From: JBDHZU01 sp039812085
GTDB lineage: Bacteria > Actinomycetota > Actinomycetes > S36-B12 > UBA10799
Length of the DNA stretch: 21,721 nucleotides
Assembly (NCBI GenBank): GCA_039812085.1
Contig: JBDHZU010000022.1
Location: forward strand, 1 to 21,721
Direction: 5' to 3'
In this document: in pieces, positions 6,963 to 14,553 of the stretch
How the letters are laid out: every line of letters begins with the position of its first letter
Numbering within the stretch: position 1 is the first letter of the stretch
The notes under the pieces: generated by a model
What the model was told of the DNA's origin: nothing
The model's input: the letters and a program-made list of their open reading frames with translations, nothing else
Database searches by the model: none
Program-made: the position numbers and the translations under genes

Positions 6963-8186
6963 GTGGCGAAGTTCGCGGAGTTGGACACAGTAGAACGGGC
7001 GTTAGCGTGGCTGGGCGGCAATCCCCGCGTCGTTGTCTCTGGCAACGCAGCCACCCCGCAGGCCGCCGTTGATCTCATTGATCGGTCAATGCCGCAGGCG
7101 ACCATCAACGTGCTCAATGCGATCCGGCCAATGCCCGAACGAGACGGCATCGTGCTGGAGACGTCATTCGTCGGTCCCGGAATGCGTAATCGATCCAACC
7201 TGCGTTACGTGCCGTGCCGGTTGTCGATGGTTCCAGTGTTGTTCCGATTCCAACTGCCGCCCGATGTCGTCATCGTTCACACGTCATTGCCCAAAGGCGA
7301 TCAGATCAGCCTCGGTATTGAAGTGAACGTGCTGCCTGCAGCCATTGCTGCTGCCCGTGCACGCGGTGGAATCGTGATCGCACTGGCGAATCAACACATG
7401 CCGTTCACATCTGGTGACGCAATTGTTGACCTGGCAGATGTCGACTACCTGGTTGAGATTGACGAACCGCTCATCAGCGTCGAACCCGCCGCCGTGGATG
7501 ACGCTTCCGGTCAGATCGGATCCCTCATCGGCGAACACATTCACGATGGGGCCACGCTGCAACTGGGAATCGGCGCAGTGCCAGATGCGGTCCTACAGTT
7601 TGTGCAGGCCACCGATCTGCGCATCTGGACGGAGACGTTTAGCGACGGGGTGCTGACGCTGGAACGTGATGGGGTGCTCGATCCCAATGTGCCCATCCGG
7701 ACGAGCTTTCTGATCGGCTCGCACGAACTCTACGAATGGGCTGACGACAATCCACGCCTGCACCTGCTGCGTACTGAAGTGTCCAACGATCCCGCCCAGA
7801 TCGCCCGCAACCATGCGATGACGAGTATCAACGCCGCCCTACAGGTCGACTTGTACGGGCAGGCCAACGCCAGTCGAGTCAAAGGTCGGATCTATTCAGG
7901 GTTTGGTGGTTCGACGGACTTCATCGTGGGGGCAATGCATGCGCCGAAGGGTCACTCGTTCATGGCCCTGCCGAGTTGGCATCCCAAAGCTGATGTCTCA
8001 ACAATCGTGGATCGCCTGGACGTACCCGCGACCAGCTTTCAGCAAAGCGCAGTGGTGACTGAACAAGGAGTGGCCTGGTTGTTCGGCGTAGACGAGCGAG
8101 AACAGGCACACAACCTGATCGAACATGCCGCCCATCCCGATGCGCGTGAACAACTACGCCGAAGCGCTAACCAACTGGGTCACTAG
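6963..8186 (+). CDS. Acetyl-CoA hydrolase/CoA-transferase family protein (4-hydroxybutyrate CoA-transferase-like)
   Basis: The product has 407 residues. It belongs to the acetyl-CoA hydrolase/transferase family, shown by LQLGIGAVPDAV, the putative catalytic glutamate Glu224 in WTETFSDGVL, and the C-terminal glycine-rich SGFGGSTDF. Length is close to 4-hydroxybutyrate/acetate CoA-transferases (about 430). The family moves CoA between short-chain acyl-CoA and a carboxylic acid through a glutamyl-CoA intermediate; the acceptor cannot be deduced. The GTG start at 6963 has GAAGGTGG upstream with good spacing. The end overlaps the glutaminase gene on the other strand: the palindromic bases CTAG at 8183-8186 contain the stop codons of both genes. 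There is no visible partner enzyme next door. Confidence 0.9.
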   Translation: MAKFAELDTVERALAWLGGNPRVVVSGNAATPQAAVDLIDRSMPQATINVLNAIRPMPERDGIVLETSFVGPGMRNRSNLRYVPCRLSMVPVLFRFQLPPDVVIVHTSLPKGDQISLGIEVNVLPAAIAAARARGGIVIALANQHMPFTSGDAIVDLADVDYLVEIDEPLISVEPAAVDDASGQIGSLIGEHIHDGATLQLGIGAVPDAVLQFVQATDLRIWTETFSDGVLTLERDGVLDPNVPIRTSFLIGSHELYEWADDNPRLHLLRTEVSNDPAQIARNHAMTSINAALQVDLYGQANASRVKGRIYSGFGGSTDFIVGAMHAPKGHSFMALPSWHPKADVSTIVDRLDVPATSFQQSAVVTEQGVAWLFGVDEREQAHNLIEHAAHPDAREQLRRSANQLGH

Positions 8187-9424
8187 TCCTGCGTCAAGGC
8201 GTTGCGCAGCACGTTGTCGGGATCGAAGAACTCGACGTCGAAACCGTCCTTGACGGCAGTCAACGTCATCGCCCGCAATAGTCGAGCACCTGCGCGTTTG
8301 ACTTCAGTGACCGAGGCCAAGTCCACAGCGACTGTGCCGGAGAATTCTGGCGGGAGCGCTTGGGTGACTTCGAATGCAACACGTTCGGCCGCCACAAAGT
8401 CGATTTCCCCCCGTAGATCGACGGCGACTCGTTCTTCGGAAACGATCAACCGTTCAATCGGCGATACCGGCACGACGGGTCGATTGAAGATATGTAGGCC
8501 GTACTCCTCGACCAAAGTCTTGAGCGCAGCTACGCCACGCGCACTGTTGCCAGCAGAGTCAAGTGGTGGGCTGAAGACTCCGACTCCGAATCGGCCAGGT
8601 GCCACCGCCACGATTCCGCCACCGACTCCTGACTTAGCCGGTAGCCCCACATCCAGCAGCCAATCACCGGAGCGGTCATACATTCCACAACTGGCCATGA
8701 CAGACAAGGTGTGACGAGCGGTCTGACTGGAGACGACGCGTTGTCCGGTCAGTGGGTTGATTCCGCCGCAGGCAAGAGTTGTTCCCATGACGGCAAGGTC
8801 GGCGCTGGTCACGATGATCGAGCACTGGCGGAAATAGACATCGGCGGCTTCATCGATAGATCCCAGCAACTTTCCGGTCGAACGGGCCAAGGCGGCGAGT
8901 GCCACATTGCGATAGCCGGTGGACGACTCAGATGCGTACACGTCGAGATCAACCTCGAGTTCACGTCCGGCGAATGCCGACAACTGCTCTCGGATGAGTT
9001 CAAATCGCTCAGCTGCAGTTTCGCCCGGAATCAAGGACGTAATCGTGATCGCCCCAACGTTGATCATCGGATTAGTGGGTCGGTCTTCATCGTCAAAGTT
9101 GATGGCGTCAAAAGGTTGGCCGCTTGGTTCTACGCCGACGTGATCGCGGACTGTGTCCAGGCCGAGTCGTTCGACGGCGATCGCATAGACGAATGCCTTC
9201 GAGATCGACTGAATGGTGAAGGTGTTGGTGGCATCACCAGCGCGATATTCGTGTCCGGCTACGGACATCATCGCGATCCCGAACGGATCAGGGTCAACGG
9301 ATGCGAGTTCGGGAATGTAGTTGGCCAGTTTTCCGGGCGGATCCAACTGTCGAATGGTGCTTAACACCGAGGCCAAGACTTGCTCGACGGGCTCGGTGTT
9401 CTCGACGTTAGGGGAGGTGTTCAT
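8183..9424 (-). CDS. glsA: Glutaminase with C-terminal STAS domain
   Basis: The product has 413 residues. Residues about 15-310 are a beta-lactamase-fold glutaminase: the SxxK pair Ser73/Lys76 in QSISKAF, TNPMINVGAI, STGYRNVALA, and the C-terminal LPAKSGVGGG. It hydrolyses glutamine to glutamate and ammonia in the cytosol. Residues about 320-410 form a STAS-like domain (VDLRGEIDF, then VAVDLASVTEVKRAGARLL), the fold of anti-anti-sigma factors and the cytosolic tail of SulP transporters. The usual phosphorylatable serine region reads SVTEVKRAGAR, so phospho-switching is doubtful. The STAS part may bind a partner or a small molecule. The ATG at 9424 has no Shine-Dalgarno sequence and a -10-like element 8 nt upstream. 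The gene symbol applies to the enzymatic domain. Confidence 0.92.
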   Translation of the reverse strand: MNTSPNVENTEPVEQVLASVLSTIRQLDPPGKLANYIPELASVDPDPFGIAMMSVAGHEYRAGDATNTFTIQSISKAFVYAIAVERLGLDTVRDHVGVEPSGQPFDAINFDDEDRPTNPMINVGAITITSLIPGETAAERFELIREQLSAFAGRELEVDLDVYASESSTGYRNVALAALARSTGKLLGSIDEAADVYFRQCSIIVTSADLAVMGTTLACGGINPLTGQRVVSSQTARHTLSVMASCGMYDRSGDWLLDVGLPAKSGVGGGIVAVAPGRFGVGVFSPPLDSAGNSARGVAALKTLVEEYGLHIFNRPVVPVSPIERLIVSEERVAVDLRGEIDFVAAERVAFEVTQALPPEFSGTVAVDLASVTEVKRAGARLLRAMTLTAVKDGFDVEFFDPDNVLRNALTQD

Positions 9425-9432
9425 TGCTGGTC

Positions 9433-9462
9433 AGGATAGTGAGATCCGCCGTTGGAGGTCGA
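9433..9462 (-). promoter_or_regulatory. Candidate promoter of the glutaminase gene
   Basis: Read on the minus strand, TCGACC (9462-9457) and TATCCT (9438-9433) are separated by 18 nt, a fair match to -35 and TANNNT -10 elements. The -10 ends 8 nt before the ATG at 9424, and no ribosome site lies between, so the mRNA may be leaderless or nearly so. Confidence 0.4.
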
Positions 9463-9503
9463 TTGATGAGCGCCGAAGGGGGAGGTGTTGAAACACTCAC
9501 TCG

Positions 9504-10577
9504 GTGCGCGCATTCAGTTGTCCCTCGTGTCGATCTTTTCTGAACTTCGAAGACCTCGAATGCAGCAGTTGTGGCACTCCGCTAGGAGTGCACTTACCGA
9601 GTCGCACCATGGTTCGTGCTCCGGAACAAGAGATTGAAATCGACGGGGAAATCTATCGCCGCTGCTCGGGACGAGCATGGGGATGTAACTGGCTGGTGCC
9701 AGATTCTGCGGACTCCCCTCGATGTCTTGCGGGCCAGCTCATTCGTCGCCGACCAGCTAACGACGACACCATCGCGTTGGAAAAGCTGGCGACGGCGAAT
9801 GTGAGCTTGCGGCGACTGGTCTTCCAACTGTTGGAACTCGAATTACCGATCACTGGCTATTGGGAGCAAGAAGGTGGATTGGCCTTCGATTTGTTGTCCA
9901 GTCTGAGCGATGGTCAACGCGTCACTATTGGACATGCCGATGGAGTGGTCACCATCGATTTGGCCGAGACGCTCGATGCTCGACGTGAGGCATTGCGGGT
10001 CAGTCTGGGTGAGCCGTATCGCACCATGTTGGGTCACTTTCGGCATGAGGTCGGGCATTACTACGAATGGGTTTTGGTGGAGAGCGGGCCGTTGATCCAC
10101 GAAGCGCGTGAGTTGTTCGGTGATGAGCGTCAGTCGTACCAGGAGGCGATTGATCGGCACTACACGTTTGGGCCGCCCAAGAACTGGCGAGATTCGTTCA
10201 TCTCCGAGTACGCGACCATGCATCCCTGGGAAGACTTTGCTGAATGCTTTGCGCACTACCTGCACATCACTGACACCTTGAATACGGCTCGGGAATCAGG
10301 GCTGGTGCTTGCGGCTGAGCGCGCAAATGGAGTGATCCCCAACGACGTCATCCCGAAGGATTCCTATGCCGATGCCAGCATCAAAGAGCTGGTGTACGAC
10401 TGGCAGTGGTTATCCCGATTGTTTAATCGGGTGAATCGTTCGATGGGTAAGGCGGACCTCTATCCGTTTGACCTGAATCGTCCGGTGGTGAACAAGCTGG
10501 GTTTTATCCATCGAATGGTGACGCAGGCTGACCCAACTCCCCATCATCTTCATCCCAATGCAGGCCGTAGCCGGTAG
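9504..10577 (+). CDS. Zinc-ribbon putative zinc metallopeptidase (Peptidase_Mx-like)
   Basis: The product has 357 residues. It opens with a zinc ribbon (CPSC near residue 6, CSSC near 20), then has a further Cys-containing stretch to about residue 75. The catalytic domain holds HEVGH: His181, Glu182, His185, with acidic candidates for the third ligand in WEDFAECFAH (Glu243, Glu247). This order matches the family of putative zinc-binding metallopeptidases with an N-terminal zinc ribbon; substrates are unknown. No signal peptide is present, so it should act in the cytosol. The GTG start at 9504 is the first possible one because a TGA lies in frame at 9489-9491. GGAGGT is 17 nt upstream, which is unusually far, but the zinc ribbon begins at once, so the start is likely right. 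Confidence 0.88.
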   Translation: MRAFSCPSCRSFLNFEDLECSSCGTPLGVHLPSRTMVRAPEQEIEIDGEIYRRCSGRAWGCNWLVPDSADSPRCLAGQLIRRRPANDDTIALEKLATANVSLRRLVFQLLELELPITGYWEQEGGLAFDLLSSLSDGQRVTIGHADGVVTIDLAETLDARREALRVSLGEPYRTMLGHFRHEVGHYYEWVLVESGPLIHEARELFGDERQSYQEAIDRHYTFGPPKNWRDSFISEYATMHPWEDFAECFAHYLHITDTLNTARESGLVLAAERANGVIPNDVIPKDSYADASIKELVYDWQWLSRLFNRVNRSMGKADLYPFDLNRPVVNKLGFIHRMVTQADPTPHHLHPNAGRSR

Positions 10578-10609
10578 CCTGAAAGCCACCTATCTCACTG
10601 GAGGATTCG

Positions 10610-10771
10610 ATGGTCGCGTTCATCGTCGTCACTGTTGTCATGCTGATCATTACCGCGGTGATTGCGGCTGGATCAGATGAACTGACTGGCGAAGGCGCCG
10701 CCAAGGGATGGATCTTGTTGGTTGTGCTGTCTGCGATCGTCGGTGGGATCGTCTCCGTCGTCGGTAGTTAA
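10610..10771 (+). CDS. 53-residue two-helix membrane protein
   Basis: A short reading frame opens with ATG 10610, with GGAGG five bases upstream. The product has a first hydrophobic helix (about residues 2-20, ending AVIAAG), a short polar loop (SDELTGEGAAKG) and a second helix (about 34-52, ending SVVGS). The strong ribosome site, the clean hydrophobic-loop-hydrophobic pattern and the fit exactly between neighbours argue for a real gene. It follows the metallopeptidase by 32 bp and may be co-transcribed with it. Its TAA ends directly against the stop codon of the opposite-strand AlkD gene. I do not recognise a family; the role could be a small membrane regulator or partner subunit. Confidence 0.7.
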   Translation: MVAFIVVTVVMLIITAVIAAGSDELTGEGAAKGWILLVVLSAIVGGIVSVVGS

Positions 10772-11467
10772 TTACGACGCCGCTTCACGCTCGCGGGCAA
10801 TTCCGCGAACTGCTTCTCTGCGAGCAACTGCCGGAAGCTCTGGATGACGGTCAACGAACTCCTGCACCGCATCGACATCTAATCGACTCGTATCTCGTAG
10901 CGCCCAGCCGATTCCTTTGGCAACGAAGAATCGTCTGTCGGCTGTGTGTGGCTCACACAGGTCGAACAGCAACTGAAGATCTGTCTCGTCTTTGCGCCCG
11001 CGCTGGTGCTGAATTGACGCACGAATCAACCACTCGTCTTGCGTCGCATTCCACTCCCACATCACGTCCACGAGTTCTGGGTTGTCGCGAACCATCGGAG
11101 TAATGACCTTGTTGCCTAAGAGGTCAACGGTGTCCCACCACGGTTTCGTCAGGATCGCTTCCCGAATATCGGTGTTCAGTCGAGTTGGCTCCAAGACGTG
11201 ACGCCATTTGCCCAGGATCTCCGCGCCGCTGAGATGCAGTTCGCGTTCCGGCAGGTTCCGCAACGTGCGGGCAGCATCGGTGAGTTCGTCCGAGGTGGGG
11301 TCGGGCAGTGTCCGCCAGATGGCCTTCTCAATCGCTCGACGTTCTGGAACTCCGATGCCGATGAATGGCTCCATCTTGAAATACGAAGCCATCGCCGCTG
11401 CCCGTTCTGGGTCTGACTGGGCTCGGGCTTGCGCCACTACGTCGTTGATAGCCCGATCAGTCCACAA
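10772..11467 (-). CDS. AlkD-like DNA alkylation repair protein
   Basis: The product has 231 residues. It matches the AlkD/HEAT-repeat DNA glycosylase family across its length: YFKMEPFIGIGVPERR near the N-terminus, KPWWDTVDLLGNKV in the middle, EWLIRASIQHQ, and FFVAKGIGWALRDTSR towards the end. The conserved WWDTVD aspartate and the Trp/Arg residues of the DNA-facing concave surface are present. Family knowledge: these enzymes excise N3- and N7-alkylated purines without base flipping. The TTG start at 11467 is supported by GGAGG five bases upstream on the minus strand. The nearest in-frame ATG would remove about 25 residues, including part of the first repeat. It is divergent from the YyaL gene. 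Confidence 0.9.
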   Translation of the reverse strand: MWTDRAINDVVAQARAQSDPERAAAMASYFKMEPFIGIGVPERRAIEKAIWRTLPDPTSDELTDAARTLRNLPERELHLSGAEILGKWRHVLEPTRLNTDIREAILTKPWWDTVDLLGNKVITPMVRDNPELVDVMWEWNATQDEWLIRASIQHQRGRKDETDLQLLFDLCEPHTADRRFFVAKGIGWALRDTSRLDVDAVQEFVDRHPELPAVARREAVRGIAREREAAS

Positions 11468-11477
11468 AGGAGCCTCC
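11466..11477. promoter_or_regulatory. Adjacent ribosome sites on opposite strands
   Basis: AAAGGAG at 11466-11472 serves the plus-strand GTG at 11479 (6-nt spacing). Immediately beside it, CCTCC at 11473-11477 is GGAGG on the minus strand and serves the TTG at 11467 (5-nt spacing). The two initiation regions therefore overlap, and each gene's promoter must lie inside the other's coding region. Confidence 0.6.
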
Positions 11478-11478
11478 G

Positions 11479-13602
11479 GTGGGTGCGTACGGTGGGTACA
11501 TGCCCATCATTCGCGATTACGACGAAACTTTGCGCGCTGCGTTGTCCCCGTACGTAGCAGCGCATGCGGATAACCCGGTCGATTGGTGGGAGTGGTCCGA
11601 CGAAGCGTTTGCCGAAGCCGAGCGTCGGGATGTCCCGGTGTTCTTGTCGGTTGGGTATGCCAGTTGCCACTGGTGTCATGTGATGGCGCATGAATCCTTC
11701 GAGGATGAGCAGACAGCAGCGGAACTGAACCAAGGATTCGTGAGCATCAAGGTCGATCGGGAGGAACGCCCCGATGTGGACCTCACTTATATGACGGCAG
11801 TGCAGGCGTTGACCGGTGCAGGCGGTTGGCCGATGAGCGTGTTCCTGGATCACAAGCGACGGCCGTTCTACGGCGGCACGTACTTTCCCGCCCAGCCACG
11901 GGGTGGGATGCCGAGCTTCAGCCAACTCCTCGAAGGAGTCAGTGATGCGTGGGTTAATCGACGTGGTGATGTCGAGACTGCGGCTGAACAAATCACTGAC
12001 ACGATCACGCGGCAACAGGTTGGTGCAGTGGGTTCGGTCCCGGCGGATTTACCGGAGCAGCTTGCCGAGGCCAGTGAAGTTGCCGTCGATGTTCTTGCGC
12101 AGGAATTTGATCCACATAACGGTGGATTCGGGACTGCGCCAAAGTTCCCGCCCTCGACGGTGTTGATGTTCCTCCTCCGGTGCGCGCCGCACAGCGACGA
12201 TTTGCGAATCAACGCGATGATCACGCAGACCTGTGAAGCGATGGCGAGAGGTGGCTTGTATGACCAACTTGATGGTGGCTTCTCTCGCTACTGCGTAGAT
12301 GCCAATTGGACCGTGCCGCACTTCGAAAAAATGTTGTACGACAACGCGCTGCTGTTACGGGTCTATACCGAACTGGCTAAACAGAGTGCCGACCCATTGG
12401 CGACGCGGATTGCCAGCGAGACGGCTGATTTCTTGCTCAACCGATTGCGAACCGAGAATGGTGGCTTTGCTAGTTCACTTGATGCTGATGCTCACGATGA
12501 GGCCACCGGGGAACGGTCGGAAGGTGCCAGCTATGTCTGGACGACGGATCAACTCCGCGACGTACTCGGGGCTGAATTAGGCGATCAAGCAACGACGCTC
12601 TTGCAGGTGTCTGACGAAGGCAACTTCACCGACGGCCGCAGTGTGTTGCAACTACCTGAAGATCCCACCGGCGACTGGTGGCAGAACGCACGTCAGCAAC
12701 TGTTGGCCGCCCGGGAACAACGCCCGCAGCCCAGCCGAGACGACAAAGTCATCGCAAGCTGGAACGGTCTAGCAATAGCCGCACTGGCAGAAGCCGGCTT
12801 CGTCCTGCAACGCCCTGAACTGATCGAGGCAGCACAACAGTGCGCCGAGTTCCTGCTCGACGTACACACGAGTTCAGCCGTTGATGACGGACGACCTAGC
12901 CGCCGATTGTCTCGGTCCTCGTTGGTTGGTGTGGTCAATCCATCAGCACCGGGAATGTTGGAGGACTACGCATTCTTAGCCGAAGGCTTGATCTCGCTAT
13001 CTAACGTGACGGGTGAGTTGCGTTGGTTGCTGCGAGCAGGGGAGTTGACCGAGACCATCTTGAGTCAGTTCACCCATGACATCGGTGGTGGCTTCTTCGA
13101 TTCACCTCCTGGCGACGATCAGCTCGTGCGGTTGAGTGATCCCGCTGATCTGGCTACCCCGTCGGGATGGTCGGCAGCTGCCGGAGTGCTGCTGGCCTAC
13201 GGAACTGTGATGACCAGTGAGCGACACTTGCTGGCTGCCGAACATGGATTAGTGATCGCCGATGCGATGGGTCGAAAGGCACCGCGATTCGCTGGTTGGT
13301 TGTTGGCGACGGCTCAGGCGTATCTGTCTGGTCCACGGGAAGTCGTCATCGTCGGTGCTCCTGACGATCCACAACGAGCCGCACTGCATGCCGCAGCGTT
13401 GAGTTCCACGGCACCCGGTTTAGTGCTGGCGGTAGGAACTGGTCCGGCCGTTCCCGCTCCTGTCCATGGAATGGATCCATTCGCTGATCGATCGGTTGTC
13501 GATGACAAGGCCACGGCCTATGTCTGTGTGCGTTCGCAATGTCGTCGTCCCGTTCATTCCGTAGACGAATTGCGGGCAGAACTGACCAGTCCGACTGCGT
13601 AG
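11479..13602 (+). CDS. Thioredoxin-domain protein, YyaL/DUF255 (SPATA20) family
   Basis: The product has 707 residues, normal for the family. The N-terminal thioredoxin-like domain has HADNPVDWWEW, then YASCHWCHVMAHESFED with a CxxC pair (Cys63, Cys66), then VDREERPDVD. The long C-terminal part is an alpha/alpha-barrel resembling glycosidases, including PHFEKMLYDNA. Family members are widespread (human SPATA20 is one) but the biochemical function is not established; a redox or sugar-related role is only inference. GTG 11479 has an excellent ribosome site (AAAGGAG, 6 nt away). An ATG at 11500 is closer to the conserved region but has only a weak GGTGGG, so the true start could be either. Confidence 0.9.
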   Translation: MGAYGGYMPIIRDYDETLRAALSPYVAAHADNPVDWWEWSDEAFAEAERRDVPVFLSVGYASCHWCHVMAHESFEDEQTAAELNQGFVSIKVDREERPDVDLTYMTAVQALTGAGGWPMSVFLDHKRRPFYGGTYFPAQPRGGMPSFSQLLEGVSDAWVNRRGDVETAAEQITDTITRQQVGAVGSVPADLPEQLAEASEVAVDVLAQEFDPHNGGFGTAPKFPPSTVLMFLLRCAPHSDDLRINAMITQTCEAMARGGLYDQLDGGFSRYCVDANWTVPHFEKMLYDNALLLRVYTELAKQSADPLATRIASETADFLLNRLRTENGGFASSLDADAHDEATGERSEGASYVWTTDQLRDVLGAELGDQATTLLQVSDEGNFTDGRSVLQLPEDPTGDWWQNARQQLLAAREQRPQPSRDDKVIASWNGLAIAALAEAGFVLQRPELIEAAQQCAEFLLDVHTSSAVDDGRPSRRLSRSSLVGVVNPSAPGMLEDYAFLAEGLISLSNVTGELRWLLRAGELTETILSQFTHDIGGGFFDSPPGDDQLVRLSDPADLATPSGWSAAAGVLLAYGTVMTSERHLLAAEHGLVIADAMGRKAPRFAGWLLATAQAYLSGPREVVIVGAPDDPQRAALHAAALSSTAPGLVLAVGTGPAVPAPVHGMDPFADRSVVDDKATAYVCVRSQCRRPVHSVDELRAELTSPTA

Positions 13603-13644
13603 TTAGAACCCACACTTTTGCCCGTGGCATGGCACCATCAGGGC

Positions 13645-14406
13645 ATGGGTTTGAGTGACTTGGTGTACCGCGCGTATGCGCGGCAACTGAGTGGGCAGAT
13701 TCCCCATGATCGAATCCCGCGCCATGTCGGTGTCGTTCTTGATGGCAACCGTCGGTGGGCAAAAGAAACCGGTTCGGCCAGCCATGACGGTCATCGTGCC
13801 GGGGCAGCAAAGATTGCGGAGTTCCTTGGCTGGTGCGAGGAAGCAGGCGTCGAGGTCGTCACCTTGTGGTTGTTGTCCACGGACAATCTCGCCCGGCCTC
13901 AGGCGGAGCTCGAACCGTTGCTGGAGATCATCTCTGACACGGTGACCGATCTGGCACATACCCAACGGTGGCGGGTCCATCCCGTGGGTGCCCTTGATCT
14001 GCTTCCCTCCGATACCGCTGCTGCGTTGAAGGAAGCCGATTCGACGACTCGCAGTGTTGAGGGGATGACGGTCAATGTGGCCGTTGGCTATGGCGGGCGA
14101 CGTGAACTCGTTGACGCGGTTCGCGCCTTGCTCACGCAGCATGCCCAACTTGGAACAAGCATGGATGAGCTTGCTGGCGAACTAGACGTCGAAGACATCG
14201 CTGAGCATCTCTACACCAAAGGTCAGCCTGACCCGGACCTGTTGATTCGCACCTCAGGAGAACAACGACTATCCGGATTCATGCTCTGGCAGAGCGCTAA
14301 TTCAGAGTTCTATTTCTGCGAGGCGTACTGGCCGGACTTCCGGCAGGTCGACTTCTTGCGAGCCTTGCGTGCGTACGCCGCGAGGGAACGCCGCTTCGGC
14401 GCGTAA
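13645..14406 (+). CDS. uppS: Isoprenyl transferase (cis-prenyltransferase, short-chain Z-type or undecaprenyl diphosphate synthase)
   Basis: The product has 253 residues. It carries the cis-prenyltransferase signature: VVLDGNRRWAKE with the catalytic Asp33, then WLLSTDNLARP, and the C-terminal DLLIRTSGEQRLSGFMLWQS and YWPDF motifs. It condenses isopentenyl diphosphate in the cis configuration to make the lipid carrier used in wall and glycan assembly. The opening MGLSDLVYRAYARQL resembles the mycobacterial Z-farnesyl diphosphate synthase (Rv1086 type) more than the long-chain enzyme, so product length is open. The ATG at 13645 fits the family start; an in-frame TTG at 13618 has no ribosome site. 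A short CGCCG/CGGCG hairpin spans the stop codon. The gene is followed by PhoH. Confidence 0.92.
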   Translation: MGLSDLVYRAYARQLSGQIPHDRIPRHVGVVLDGNRRWAKETGSASHDGHRAGAAKIAEFLGWCEEAGVEVVTLWLLSTDNLARPQAELEPLLEIISDTVTDLAHTQRWRVHPVGALDLLPSDTAAALKEADSTTRSVEGMTVNVAVGYGGRRELVDAVRALLTQHAQLGTSMDELAGELDVEDIAEHLYTKGQPDPDLLIRTSGEQRLSGFMLWQSANSEFYFCEAYWPDFRQVDFLRALRAYAARERRFGA

Positions 14407-14457
14407 CCTGCTGTTTGCTTGCTCTACGTATTCAGGTAAATACTCAGCGTTGCGTTC

Positions 14458-14485
14458 TTGCTTTCCCCTCCCAGCGGTCTAGCGT
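14458..14485 (+). promoter_or_regulatory. Candidate promoter of the PIN-PhoH gene
   Basis: TTGCTT (14458-14463) and TAGCGT (14480-14485) are separated by 16 nt, a fair -35/-10 match. They lie in the 147-bp gap between the prenyltransferase and PhoH genes and would give a leader of about 60 nt carrying the GGGAGG ribosome site. Confidence 0.4.
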
Positions 14486-14553
14486 GGGTACGCGAACTCG
14501 TCTGACCTGTTGTGCGCCCGGCCAATGGTGCAGCGAGAAATACGGGAGGCACT

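Noticed and set aside
8711..9364. 217-codon open frame on the plus strand opposite glutaminase
   Set aside because: It lies entirely within the well-supported glutaminase gene, and its translation shows no recognisable domain.
14407..14553. PhoAT-type antitoxin gene before PhoH2
   Set aside because: The 147-bp gap has no convincing short reading frame with a ribosome site that overlaps the PhoH start as in mycobacteria.
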